23,180 nucleotides of DNA, taken from IMG/VR virus record IMGVR_UViG_3300027365_000064, positions 1-23,180 of that record. One strand, given 5' to 3'. Shown one piece after another: positions 1-8,320 of this stretch. The notes below the pieces were generated by a model that had not been told where the DNA came from, did no database searches, and saw only the letters and a list, made by a program, of their open reading frames with translations. A program made the translations under genes and the position numbers. The stretch's first letter is position 1. The number at the start of each line of letters is the position of its first letter. The stretch comes from a virus.

Positions 1-1
1 C

Positions 2-121
2 CATATGTGGTATGTTAAATATAACAGACCCATCATTCGGTGCGTTCAAATCACCGAAGAAGAATGGTTAGAAATTACTGACATTGAAAAATATCAACCG
101 ATTCATGGTGTTGATAATTAA
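2..121 (+). CDS. Small protein, possibly truncated at the window edge
   Basis: This open frame runs from the window edge to a TAA at 119-121. The first in-frame ATG is at 5-7, which would give a 38-residue acidic protein (MWYVKYNRPI... ending IHGVDN), but with only four bases upstream I cannot tell whether that is the true start or an internal Met. Its stop overlaps the next ATG as TAATG, the same coupling used elsewhere in this window (for example at 15943, 20259 and, on the minus strand, 22221), which supports it being translated. I do not recognise a family. Confidence 0.5.
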   Translation, partial: HMWYVKYNRPIIRCVQITEEEWLEITDIEKYQPIHGVDN

Positions 122-309
122 TGCCTCGCCCATCTATTGACATTCCTATGAGAAAGGATCTTCTTAGTTTAGAAACTCTTTTAGATGCTGGTATGACATA
201 TCAACAAATCCTTTCTTATTATGAAAAACATGGTGTTGTGATGAGTGAAAGAACTCTTGTAAATAAGATCAAGGAGCTAAGAGATTCCGCCAATATAAGG
301 AGAAATTGA
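121..309 (+). CDS. Small helix-turn-helix protein
   Basis: A 62-residue protein beginning MPRPSIDIPM. Residues about 16-55 look like a helix-turn-helix: LETLLDAGMTYQQILSYY as the first helices, then a turn and a recognition-like helix SERTLVNKIKELRD. It is lysine/arginine-rich at the C-terminus, as expected for a DNA binder. Its ATG overlaps the stop of the preceding frame (TAATG), so the two are probably translationally coupled. A second short HTH protein beginning MPRPTKKIEI is encoded on the opposite strand near the right end (22057-22221), also coupled through TAATG. The role is probably transcriptional regulation of early genes; that is inference from fold and size only. Confidence 0.7.
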   Translation: MPRPSIDIPMRKDLLSLETLLDAGMTYQQILSYYEKHGVVMSERTLVNKIKELRDSANIRRN

Positions 310-310
310 A

Positions 311-475
311 ATGGTTATAATGTGGGATTTAAGCAAAGTTGATGATGTGAATGAAATAGTGCCTGTATGCCCGTTCAAATACACATTCCAAGAATGTCAT
401 GATTTGGAACAATGTAATCTGTATTCTGATTACTGCGGTTGTGTGGCATATGATGTAAGAGGTAGATTTTACTAA
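311..475 (+). CDS. Cys-rich 54-aa protein
   Basis: The frame opens at ATG 311, one base after the preceding stop, and closes with TAA at 473-475. The 54-residue product has cysteines at 20, 29, 35, 42 and 44 in a pattern CPF..(x)..C.....C......C.C, a likely small metal-binding knuckle. It belongs to the run of mini-genes leading to the helicase-primase gene. No family recognised; several other Cys-rich mini-proteins of comparable size occur in this window. Confidence 0.6.
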   Translation: MVIMWDLSKVDDVNEIVPVCPFKYTFQECHDLEQCNLYSDYCGCVAYDVRGRFY

Positions 476-501
476 ACCGCCAAGTAAAGGCAGGTGATAA
501 A

Positions 502-606
502 ATAGGCTATGTAAATCCTAATTGTACTTGCGAAGAATGCAAAACGGAAAACCAATACTGCAAATGGAACGGACTTAAAATGATCTGTGAAAAATTTCTG
601 AGGTGA
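502..606 (+). CDS. Cys-rich 34-aa ORF with apparent ATA start
   Basis: Downstream of a good ribosome-binding site (AGGTGA at 492-497) the position where an ATG would be expected is ATA (502-504). From there an uninterrupted frame runs 34 codons to TGA at 604-606. The product carries the motif CTCEEC followed by two more cysteines (Cys 8, 10, 13, 20 and 29), a zinc-knuckle-like pattern. The site matches the spacing AGGTGA-N4-start seen at 10905 and 11451, where the start is ATG. Either AUA is used, the gene is dead through an ATG-to-ATA change, or the match is chance. An even shorter frame with the same arrangement (AGGTGA, ATA at 611) ends in TGATG at the helicase start. Confidence 0.3.
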   Translation: MGYVNPNCTCEECKTENQYCKWNGLKMICEKFLR

Positions 607-645
607 TACGATAAAACGTGAAAGAGTTCAGGGGGTCCGAACGTG

Positions 646-3537
646 ATGGCAAGCACCACCAAGACATCACCGTTCCAAACCCCCCTCACAGTCCCCCGCG
701 AGAACCAAGATCCCCGCGTTGCAACCGCGTATAACCTCCTGAACGCATATCAAGAAGGGTTATATCTGGTTCACAAGACCACTCGGGCGGGATGCACGAC
801 AGCATCTGTAGCGGAGTCACTGAACCGCCAGGAACAATTCCTAGTTGTCGTACCAACTAATAAAATAGCCGATAAGACTGTCATTGCAGATTCTATCAAA
901 TATTCGGATAGAGATTCGTGCAATGTTATTCACATCCCATCGAATCATGCGTGTTTGAAGAATCAAGAACTGTGCGAGCTATATCCCGACCTTGAAAAAC
1001 TGCCTATACTGCCCCTTGCTGAGAAGTGTTCAGAATGTGAACAATACTATGATTGTCCGGTCACCCGGATAATTCACGAAGGCAGGACATGTGATGGTAT
1101 TGCACTGACCTACCAGAAGCTTGTAGCGTTAATGATGGCTTCGATGAGCAGGCCGAACACTACGGCAGAGCATGTACTTGATACAATCTCAAGAGTTCAC
1201 AATGCACTGTTCGATGAGGTCCACGAGATACAGTACGGCAAGTCTACGGCCATAATCATCTACAATGATGCAAGGAAGGATAAGAAACAGCTGGACACAT
1301 CGAACTTTCAGCCCGTTATGGACGAGTTTCCACATATACGGAAGATCGTTGCTAACTTCGAGATGTTGAGGAGTGAGCAGGCCGTTAAGAGTGCTCTCCT
1401 GCAGACCTACAACAATGCAGCGGATGAGGGATACTACCGGCACAAGCTCAGCATTACTATTCAGAACTCATACCACGAATTCGAGGACGACCAGACGAAG
1501 TTCATAATGGCCGTCTACAGTGAAATTATTCACCTGACCAAGGACAGAAAACGATACGGCCTTTCCATGGTGGATGTACTGAACCTGTATAAGATCCTCG
1601 GTGTGGTCACAAGTGAGAGAGTAGTCATACATGGTATCCGTGACCGTGGCTTCGTTAAGATCAGGATGGTTGCAGTTGACCAGATGTTCACGAGTATGCT
1701 CAGGTCGTACATAATGAGCATTCAGAACAAGGCAAAGAGGACACTGCTCACGTCGGCCACTATCTGCAGTCATGATTATGACCAATACTTCATGGGCAAT
1801 TCTGGACCCCAGAACATTACCTTTGGTACCGGTGGGGATCCAATGAATACCAATTCTAAAATGCTGATACTGGCAGATTCGAAGAAATATGGTGCTACTG
1901 GTAGGAACTCCCGGTACAACAAAAAGCATGAGATTCTTGAGAAGATAACAACTTTACTTGATTTGTACGGCGATGACGACTGCATCATAATCACGTTGAG
2001 CATTAAGGAAGCTACCGAACTGCAGGACGAGCTTGAAAGGTTCGGACATCCCCATCCAGTGACGTACTACAAGGCCCCTGAAATGATGGGTGTTTCTGCA
2101 GATGCTCGTGTGATGATTGCTGTCGGTGTAGCTGACAAGCCGAGTAACTCTTTTGATGCCATTACTGATACGAAAGAGGAATCTCTTGTACTTCGTGAGG
2201 AAGCGGTGCATTGTGATACCTGGCAGGCATGGTCCCGGGTCAAGGATCCCAACGGTGAGGTTCCGAGTTTGGTGTTTGCCCTTGGGTGTAACGCCGACCA
2301 GTGCAAAAACATCGTTACGTGGGGATTCAACCGGACAGTTGAGATCGATCAGAGTGACAGGAAGAGAGTTGTCAGAGTTCATGCTGACAAGAATGTGATT
2401 ACTTTTCCAGAGATTGTAAAATGCAGGGAGTTTGGTGAGATGTTAAACCTTGCTAATACACATAAACAGACTAAAAAACCTTTAGACAAATGTAAAACCA
2501 ATCTAAAAACTGCACAGAATTACCCTATATATTATATTATAGGGCAAATCAGTGCAAATATTAGATTCAATTTAGACAGTTCCAAATTCGACTTTATCAA
2601 AAACCACCTAATCAACAGATTCGATACATTTGCTGAACAGAACCACAATGGTACTCAATACATTCGAGTTTCTGTTCCATTGACTGACAGGGTAATTGAG
2701 AACCACATTGCCGGTAAGATCACAATTGGTGCATATTCAACGAGTACCGAGGGTACATGCAAATGGATATGTTACGATGTTGATGCACATCGGAAGAAAG
2801 ACGATACAGAAGAAGACGTTATTCAGAAAGAGTTGAAAGCAGAGGAAGACCTGAAAAACCTAACGTCATTCCTTGATAGTGTTGGTTTGAAGTACCTTGT
2901 TGAGTCCTCGGGTTCTCCACATTCGTATCATATCTGGTTATTCATTGAAGAAGTTGCCATTGAAAAAGCGCATTATTTCGCTAATGCAATCGCAAAAGAA
3001 GCCGGTTTTGATGGTGAAGTCAATCCAAAACAGCGCAAGTGGAACAAGGATAATCAGTACGGTAACCTCGTAAAATTGCCATTTGCATTCCACAGAAAAC
3101 ACAGAGTCTATTCTTTTATTCATGGATGGGAAGGTGAAACTATGGACATTCCAGTCTACGATATCTCAGACATTGAGATTCCTAAAAAGAGACAGAACAA
3201 GAAAAAGAACAAAGGAAAAACAATTAACGTCAAACTGAACGGAGTAAGACCCTGCATAATGTCAGCTTTGGAGAAAGATCTCTCTGGAGAACAAGGCAAC
3301 AAAATGCGAGTTGCTATTGTCAGAGAGTATCACAGTTTCGGCATGACTGACAGAGAACAACTTATCGCTCTATTTAGTGGTCAATCTGATTTCACTTACG
3401 AAAAGACATCTTACTATGTCAATAAGATCCTTGAGAGGGATTTCAGGCCATGGCCACAACAGACACTTCTTGAGAGGTGTCCGAAGTACCTGAACTGTGA
3501 CGAATGTGACAGGTTTGATTGTAAAGGAGGAAAGTAA
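646..3537 (+). CDS. Helicase-primase fusion (SF2-like helicase + AEP primase + PriL-like Cys tail)
   Basis: A 963-residue replication protein; residue numbers count from the alternative GTG at 643, one codon upstream. Residues 40-60 hold a P-loop-like segment (HKTTRAGCTT) in which the usual lysine is not present. DEVH at 191-194 is Walker B/motif II. Cysteines at 104, 111, 129, 132, 138 and 150 lie between them, as in the Fe-S region of XPD/DinG helicases. TSAT at 370-373 is motif III, and QAWSRVKDP near 528 resembles motif VI. The C-terminal part has AEP primase motifs: YDVD (711-714, metal-binding Asp pair), SYH (761-763) and GNLVKLPFAFH (807-817). The last ~95 residues (RPCI at 869, then C946, C952, C955, C960) resemble the Fe-S C-terminal domain of PriL. 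It probably unwinds DNA and primes viral replication. ATG 646 overlaps a TGA; GTG 643 remains possible. Confidence 0.85.
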   Translation: MASTTKTSPFQTPLTVPRENQDPRVATAYNLLNAYQEGLYLVHKTTRAGCTTASVAESLNRQEQFLVVVPTNKIADKTVIADSIKYSDRDSCNVIHIPSNHACLKNQELCELYPDLEKLPILPLAEKCSECEQYYDCPVTRIIHEGRTCDGIALTYQKLVALMMASMSRPNTTAEHVLDTISRVHNALFDEVHEIQYGKSTAIIIYNDARKDKKQLDTSNFQPVMDEFPHIRKIVANFEMLRSEQAVKSALLQTYNNAADEGYYRHKLSITIQNSYHEFEDDQTKFIMAVYSEIIHLTKDRKRYGLSMVDVLNLYKILGVVTSERVVIHGIRDRGFVKIRMVAVDQMFTSMLRSYIMSIQNKAKRTLLTSATICSHDYDQYFMGNSGPQNITFGTGGDPMNTNSKMLILADSKKYGATGRNSRYNKKHEILEKITTLLDLYGDDDCIIITLSIKEATELQDELERFGHPHPVTYYKAPEMMGVSADARVMIAVGVADKPSNSFDAITDTKEESLVLREEAVHCDTWQAWSRVKDPNGEVPSLVFALGCNADQCKNIVTWGFNRTVEIDQSDRKRVVRVHADKNVITFPEIVKCREFGEMLNLANTHKQTKKPLDKCKTNLKTAQNYPIYYIIGQISANIRFNLDSSKFDFIKNHLINRFDTFAEQNHNGTQYIRVSVPLTDRVIENHIAGKITIGAYSTSTEGTCKWICYDVDAHRKKDDTEEDVIQKELKAEEDLKNLTSFLDSVGLKYLVESSGSPHSYHIWLFIEEVAIEKAHYFANAIAKEAGFDGEVNPKQRKWNKDNQYGNLVKLPFAFHRKHRVYSFIHGWEGETMDIPVYDISDIEIPKKRQNKKKNKGKTINVKLNGVRPCIMSALEKDLSGEQGNKMRVAIVREYHSFGMTDREQLIALFSGQSDFTYEKTSYYVNKILERDFRPWPQQTLLERCPKYLNCDECDRFDCKGGK

Positions 3538-3539
3538 CC

Positions 3540-3659
3540 ATGGGTTACAAAAAATACGGCCAATGTATCACCCCCGGCTGCAAAAGTCGAGGAGCTGTGA
3601 AAGGGTACTGTAAAAACTGTTATCAAAAGGCCATGTACAGGAGGTCACGAAATGTCTGA
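3540..3659 (+). CDS. 39-aa zinc-finger-like protein
   Basis: ATG 3540 lies two bases after the primase stop and follows AAAGGAGGAAAG, a strong ribosome-binding site. The 39-residue product has a CITPGC pair (Cys 9, 14) and a CKNC pair (Cys 24, 27) with basic residues after it, a zinc-ribbon pattern familiar in phage and archaeal virus mini-proteins. Its stop overlaps the following gene (ATG at 3652 precedes TGA at 3657-3659). The exact role is unknown; a DNA-binding or protein-bridging role is inferred only from the fold-like pattern. Confidence 0.65.
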   Translation: MGYKKYGQCITPGCKSRGAVKGYCKNCYQKAMYRRSRNV

Positions 3660-3813
3660 ACTTGTCGACATCCTCCTCAGAGTAGCAGTACCCCTGAAAG
3701 AAGCAAGAGGTATGTGGAGAGAACTCCGGACCATTGATAAATCAAATATGCCACATACTCGGGCATTTTTGCAAGGTCTTGCTGAATTGGATGAAGTTAC
3801 ACGTGAGGATTGA
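3652..3813 (+). CDS. Hypothetical 53-aa protein
   Basis: It starts at ATG 3652 inside the end of the preceding zinc-finger gene, behind an AGGAGGTCACGAA ribosome-binding site, and ends at TGA 3811-3813. The product (MSELVDILLR... ending VTRED) is predicted to be mostly helical and amphipathic. It is the last gene before the stem-loop that precedes the terminase genes, so it ends the replication-gene series. I recognise no family. Confidence 0.6.
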   Translation: MSELVDILLRVAVPLKEARGMWRELRTIDKSNMPHTRAFLQGLAELDEVTRED

Positions 3814-3819
3814 CACAGA

Positions 3820-3851
3820 GCGTTGTGGTGAAAGATTTCCCACCCCAACGC
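3820..3851. other. Stem-loop before the terminase genes
   Basis: An 11-bp stem (3820-3830 with 3841-3851) with one mismatch and a 10-base loop. Left arm GCGTTGTGGTG, right arm CACCCCAACGC. It sits between the last replication-side mini-gene and TerS, in a ~107-base gap. No T-tract follows, so a simple intrinsic terminator is not obvious. Location fits a packaging-recognition (pac/cos) site or an RNA processing or terminating structure; the function is inference. Confidence 0.55.
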
Positions 3852-3929
3852 ATAGAGTTAAGTATGGGTGAGTTAAGAAAACATCCTTAGAACGCTTATT
3901 TCGAATTATTACCGATACAAGTGGTAAAA

Positions 3930-4433
3930 ATGGCAAATATAAATAAAATTGTAAAGTTTGACCTCGACGAAAGGGCCGTACACCTCCGGGGAGAAAAACG
4001 ACTTTCATTCAACGAGATCGCAACTACTCTGTCTGATGAGTCTGGCGAGAAGATATCGAAGGCATCTGTTCAGAGGTTCTTTGAAGCACGTGACAGAGAT
4101 AGACAGAAGGCAGTTGCTATGTCGTCAAAGTTACAGGCCAAGGTCGCAGAGGCCGAGATCAATACAGTAGGAAAACGGCAGGACCTCATCCAAAAACTCG
4201 AGGACCTTGCACAACTGGCAATTGAACAAGGTGATCTCAAAGTCGCCGTCGATGCTCTGAAGGAAGCAACCTCCGCATTGAATAGCCTCGACAAGTTACT
4301 TGGAAAGTATGAAACCAACCCGGCCGTACAGGTCAATCTAAACCAGGTGAACATAGATGGAGAACTCCGAGCTCTCTATGAGAGAGTTGCTGGCATTGAA
4401 GCCACCGAAGCAGCGTTTGAAGACGTTGAATGA
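3930..4433 (+). CDS. terS: Terminase small subunit (TerS) candidate
   Basis: A 167-residue protein from ATG 3930 (GTG 3921 would add three residues). The N-terminal ~55 residues form a likely helix-turn-helix: LRGEKRLSFNEIATTLS then ISKASVQRFFEAR. A long helical middle follows (to about residue 120), typical of the oligomerising region of small terminases. It directly precedes and overlaps TerL by 77 bases, the classic small/large terminase arrangement. TerS rings recognise viral DNA and hand it to the TerL motor, and the stem-loop just upstream could be a recognition site. Assignment rests on fold-like features and position rather than a conserved catalytic motif. Confidence 0.7.
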   Translation: MANINKIVKFDLDERAVHLRGEKRLSFNEIATTLSDESGEKISKASVQRFFEARDRDRQKAVAMSSKLQAKVAEAEINTVGKRQDLIQKLEDLAQLAIEQGDLKVAVDALKEATSALNSLDKLLGKYETNPAVQVNLNQVNIDGELRALYERVAGIEATEAAFEDVE

Positions 4434-5700
4434 TGCAGGCTTTGATACACCACAGAAACTCAAGATACTTGATGCTTCGTGGGGATTCAACGCGAGGCCG
4501 AAACAGAGGACTCCACCAGGTGATTGGCGCATCTGGCTTATCCTCGCAGGCAGAGGGTTCGGCAAAACGAGGACGGGTGCAGAATGGGTCCGGGAACAGG
4601 TTGAATCTGGAAAAGCAAAAAGAATTGCACTGGTCGGACCAACATCTGCAGATGCAAGGGATGTTATGATAGAAGGGGAGTCCGGCCTGCTTTCGGTGTG
4701 TCCGGAATGGAACAAGCCTTCATACGAACCATCAAAGAGACGCCTGACGTGGCCAAATGGTGCAATTGCCACAGCATATTCAGCAGATGAACCGGAAAGA
4801 CTGAGAGGACCACAACACGACTTTGCATGGTGTGACGAACTCGCTGCATGGAGATATCCTGAAGCATGGGACATGTTACAGTTCGGCCTTCGCCTTGGTG
4901 ATGATCCCAGGGTCATCGTGACAACCACGCCGAAACCAACACCTATGGTCAAAGAGCTTGTCAGGAATCCGAATGCATACATCACAAAAGGTTCAACTTA
5001 TGAGAACAGGGAGAACCTTGCACCTGCCTTCTTGGAAGCCATCGTTGGGAAGTATGAGGGTACCCGGTTAGGCCGACAAGAACTCAACGCAGAGATCCTT
5101 GACGACAACCCCGATGCACTCTGGCAACGTAAAGATATTGACGACAACCGGGTATCAAAAGTACCCGAACTCATACGAATTGTCGTCGGTGTGGATCCAG
5201 CAGCCACGTCAAAACAGGGCGCAGATGATACCGGTATTGTCGTCGCAGGTATTGATAAGAACAAACATGGGTACATCCTCGGGGACTATACCTGCCACCT
5301 GTCACCCAAGCAATGGGCCATTGAAGCAATTGCAGCTTTCAACAAACACCAGGCTGACCGGGTAGTCGGAGAAACGAACAACGGTGGTGAGATGGTCGAA
5401 CATACACTGAGAACAGTTGATCCGGGCATACCGTTCAAGTCTGTTCATGCATCGAGAGGGAAGCAGACCAGAGCAGAGCCGATATCCTCTTACTATGAGC
5501 AGGGACGGATTCATCATGTCGGTTCATTCCCTGCACTGGAAGATCAGATGTGTGATTGGGTTCCTGGTATAAGCGATTCACCGGACCGTGTTGACGCTTT
5601 GGTGTGGGCCTTGACTGAACTGTTGCCACCGGAGAAACCGAGACAGAGTGTTCCGAAGTTCTCACCTGGGTTTGGATTGTCAGGTGGAATGAGAATATGA
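4357..5700 (+). CDS. terL: Terminase large subunit (TerL)
   Basis: A 447-residue packaging motor with both expected domains. The ATPase has Walker A GRGFGKTRTG at about 65-74, Walker B with its catalytic glutamate in FAWCDE (156-161), and VTTTPKP (188-194) as the coupling motif. The C-terminal RNase-H-like nuclease has its acidic residues in VGVDP (D280), GETNNGG (E339) and SPDRVDA (D410, D413). It pumps genome into the prohead through the portal and cuts the concatemer. The start at 4357 is supported by AGGTGA at 4345-4350; it lies within the TerS gene, suggesting coupled translation. Length is normal to slightly short for the family. Confidence 0.96.
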   Translation: MENSELSMRELLALKPPKQRLKTLNDAGFDTPQKLKILDASWGFNARPKQRTPPGDWRIWLILAGRGFGKTRTGAEWVREQVESGKAKRIALVGPTSADARDVMIEGESGLLSVCPEWNKPSYEPSKRRLTWPNGAIATAYSADEPERLRGPQHDFAWCDELAAWRYPEAWDMLQFGLRLGDDPRVIVTTTPKPTPMVKELVRNPNAYITKGSTYENRENLAPAFLEAIVGKYEGTRLGRQELNAEILDDNPDALWQRKDIDDNRVSKVPELIRIVVGVDPAATSKQGADDTGIVVAGIDKNKHGYILGDYTCHLSPKQWAIEAIAAFNKHQADRVVGETNNGGEMVEHTLRTVDPGIPFKSVHASRGKQTRAEPISSYYEQGRIHHVGSFPALEDQMCDWVPGISDSPDRVDALVWALTELLPPEKPRQSVPKFSPGFGLSGGMRI

Positions 5701-5771
5701 ATATGGGTGGCACCGAGATCGCCAAATAGAGGAAGATAATCCCCGAGTATCTTCCAACAATAATCGGACAA

Positions 5772-5790
5772 TTCAACTTTCCTTTATATA
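5772..5790 (+). promoter_or_regulatory. Late-type promoter copy 1 (TTCAACTTTCCTTTATATA)
   Basis: One of four copies of the same 19-bp element. The TTTATATA box (5783-5790) begins 31 bases before the portal ATG at 5814, so an archaeal initiation distance puts transcription start at or next to the start codon, giving a leaderless message. No ribosome-binding site precedes that ATG, which agrees. The upstream TTCAACTTTCC half would occupy the BRE and a possible activator site. Confidence 0.75.
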
Positions 5791-5813
5791 CTCCACACTC
5801 ACCATTTTTCTAC

Positions 5814-7523
5814 ATGCGATTACCAAAACTCTTCTCATCAACTCCACCCACCACAACATCAAAAAAGAATGTCCCGGTCGGTGCGTATGTAGGTGATGAC
5901 CCCTACCAAACCTACATCACCACCCTAAAGTGGATCAAAGAAACAAAGGCCAAAATGCCAGACGGTTCTGTATTCGAAGTCACGCCGTCTATGAGGGAGG
6001 AAGCATTTGAAACAGATCCTCTCCTGAAAGGCACAATCACACCATTTCTGAAGAATTCTATCCTGGGTGACTACCAGCTGGTAACAGAAGATAACAAAAA
6101 ATATGAATCTGCCATCAGAGAGATAAAACAATATCTCAGTGAGATTGGTCTACTGGATGCATTCAGAGATGATTTCAAAGACCTGACAATAGTCCATGGT
6201 CATGCATATCGTCGCAAGGATCCTGATAAGGACAATATAGAATCCCTGGCACCACTCAAGAATGCCACAATCACAACATATCGGGACCCATGGGACAGCA
6301 CCTTTGCAGCATACCATCAGAAGATCTACGTAAATGATTCGTGGACGGAGAATCCATCAACATCTGAGTACAATTCGTGGTTCATTCCAAATGGTGGCCG
6401 ATACATCGAGGGTGAATATGAAGACCGCGGTGCAAAAGCACATTTTGATTTCATCAAGATGAAGTATGGAATCACAGATACCACCAATCTCCGGGTAGAT
6501 TCATCAGACCGTATTGTTGCCATGCATCGTGTAGAGCCGGATGAGCCGGCACCGATTGATTCTGCAATTCTGGCAATCTGGCTTAAGAGGTTACTGCTCA
6601 CCAACTCACCTAATATTATATTCAGAGTGTTATCTCCATTTGTCCATATCAAAAACGGCCTTGTCATGGAGGTCACTGGTGCAGATGGTGGAAAGGATCT
6701 CATCACCACGGTACCGCAGCAACCACCAGAGGAAATGTCGACAACTGATCCAGAGAGATATGCAGCCGAGAGTTCAATCTACAATGCATGGGTCACAGCA
6801 TGTAAGACAGCTGCAAAGAATGTACTCACATCACTGAAGGACGGGGGAATCTTCAGTTCAGGTCCTGATACAGAACTTGAAGTTGTTGAATCTGGCAGGT
6901 CTGTCCCTTCCGCCTTCATCAAAACAATGCTAGACCTACTAGATCAGGAGATTGGACAGTCTTTCGGTTTCCCGGTTGCACTTGTGAAGGCGAATGGTTC
7001 TGAATTGGCAACTTCACGTACTATCCTGGAACTTTTCAACACAACCTATGCAGGTGTGAGAAGAGAATATGAGAAAGTAGCTGACAAACTCATCAGAGAG
7101 AGATTTGAGGGCATGTCATGGCAGTATGAAGTACCCACAAAAGACGGTGGAACCGACACAGGCACTTTCACATTTGATGATATGGCCTGTCATTTCAAAT
7201 TGTCTGTTACTGATGTAAGTGACCAACTCAAAGAAGCTCAGGCCAAAATGCAGAAGATGAAGACACTGCAGATTGCTAAACAGGTTGGTGCAGATCGGTC
7301 TGATATCCAGGCACTTGGAGAAGAATATGGCTTTGGAATGCTCGACCTTGACAATTACGACAATGCTCAGGAACAACCTAATATCCCATTCAACATGCCT
7401 TCGACCAGTGTTCAGAGTACATCTGAAGAGTTAGAACCTTCCGAGGTTACTGACGAAGACGACCTACCGGATGCTTTGTTCGAGGCATACAAAAAAGGCA
7501 TTTCAAAAATTAAGGAACTGTGA
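5814..7523 (+). CDS. Portal protein
   Basis: A 569-residue portal. It follows TerL and precedes the MuF-like gene, the fixed order of HK97-type head modules. Sequence features fit: a long alpha/beta body, the segment DPLLKGTITPFLKNSILGDY (about 67-86) resembling the portal wing, and the stretch IGQSFGFPVALV (about 382-393) followed by ATSRTILELFN, typical of the conserved clip/stem region. The last ~60 residues are acidic and low in complexity, as often seen. The dodecameric ring forms the DNA entry channel at the capsid vertex and docks TerL and then the head-tail adaptor. Start ATG 5814 is chosen from the promoter spacing; translation is probably leaderless. Confidence 0.9.
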   Translation: MRLPKLFSSTPPTTTSKKNVPVGAYVGDDPYQTYITTLKWIKETKAKMPDGSVFEVTPSMREEAFETDPLLKGTITPFLKNSILGDYQLVTEDNKKYESAIREIKQYLSEIGLLDAFRDDFKDLTIVHGHAYRRKDPDKDNIESLAPLKNATITTYRDPWDSTFAAYHQKIYVNDSWTENPSTSEYNSWFIPNGGRYIEGEYEDRGAKAHFDFIKMKYGITDTTNLRVDSSDRIVAMHRVEPDEPAPIDSAILAIWLKRLLLTNSPNIIFRVLSPFVHIKNGLVMEVTGADGGKDLITTVPQQPPEEMSTTDPERYAAESSIYNAWVTACKTAAKNVLTSLKDGGIFSSGPDTELEVVESGRSVPSAFIKTMLDLLDQEIGQSFGFPVALVKANGSELATSRTILELFNTTYAGVRREYEKVADKLIRERFEGMSWQYEVPTKDGGTDTGTFTFDDMACHFKLSVTDVSDQLKEAQAKMQKMKTLQIAKQVGADRSDIQALGEEYGFGMLDLDNYDNAQEQPNIPFNMPSTSVQSTSEELEPSEVTDEDDLPDALFEAYKKGISKIKEL

Positions 7524-7525
7524 AC

Positions 7526-8320
7526 ATGGTCGACGAAGTTCCTCCAGAAACGATTGAAAAGCAGATAGACCAGGCTATCCTTGCCGTCACTGCAGCACAA
7601 TCAAATGCAATCTCAAAACAGATCAAGAAATATTATCGTGCTGGTTCGAACGATGTCAGAGATACCACCGGTCTTACAAACGTACAGAAAAACGCTATTA
7701 AGAGGCTGTCAGCCGAATATTTCGGTTATATTTCTGAATTCAACAACAACATTGGTGAACAAATCAAGGACAAGGCACGAACCTTAATAGCAGATGGAAA
7801 GGGCTACAAGGAAGTTTCTGCGGAGGTCAAAAAGTATGCTGATGACATCTTCAAAGGTTCCGAACATGTTGTAATTGACAATCGTGGAAAGACAAGAACC
7901 GTTATGAAAGTTGGCAAGGACGGCACAATTCGCACAATTGAGAAGACAATCGAACGACCATACGTGACAAATGTCAAAGCATATTCTGACATGGTTGGCA
8001 GGACAGCTACACATACGGCGTGGGAGCATGGAAGAGCAACTGAATATCAGAGGATGGGATTTGATAAGTTCAGAATAGTTGGTCCGACTGACGAAAGGTC
8101 CCGGCCGGATCATGTAGCTGTGCTTGGCTTTGTTTACGAGTATGGAACCGAGCAGGGCAACTATGCACTTTCGTTGTTAGAAGAACCAAATTGTCGTCAT
8201 CGGCAAGTGCCAATATTCAGTGATCCAAAGTTGGATACCCCTATGTCATTCTTTGAAGAACAAAAAAGTAAAGCTGGCTTGTATTGGGATGATGAAAAAG
8301 AAGATTGGGCGTTCGACTAG
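7526..8320 (+). CDS. MuF-like minor head protein
   Basis: A 264-residue protein (GTG 7520 would add two residues and overlaps the portal stop). The C-terminal part has the Mu gpF-family signature: TATHTAWEHGRATEYQRMG, then a short segment with DERSRPDH, and the closing EPNCRHRQVPI, matching the usual pattern of an Asp/His region followed by an NCRC-like motif before a proline. Minor head proteins of this family sit on the portal inside the prohead and may be ejected with the genome. Position between portal and protease/scaffold is standard. Confidence 0.85.
   Translation: MVDEVPPETIEKQIDQAILAVTAAQSNAISKQIKKYYRAGSNDVRDTTGLTNVQKNAIKRLSAEYFGYISEFNNNIGEQIKDKARTLIADGKGYKEVSAEVKKYADDIFKGSEHVVIDNRGKTRTVMKVGKDGTIRTIEKTIERPYVTNVKAYSDMVGRTATHTAWEHGRATEYQRMGFDKFRIVGPTDERSRPDHVAVLGFVYEYGTEQGNYALSLLEEPNCRHRQVPIFSDPKLDTPMSFFEEQKSKAGLYWDDEKEDWAFD

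Noticed and set aside
4338-4985. 215-residue minus-strand open frame
   Set aside because: Antisense to TerL, whose ATPase motifs are clear; composition fits a mirror frame.
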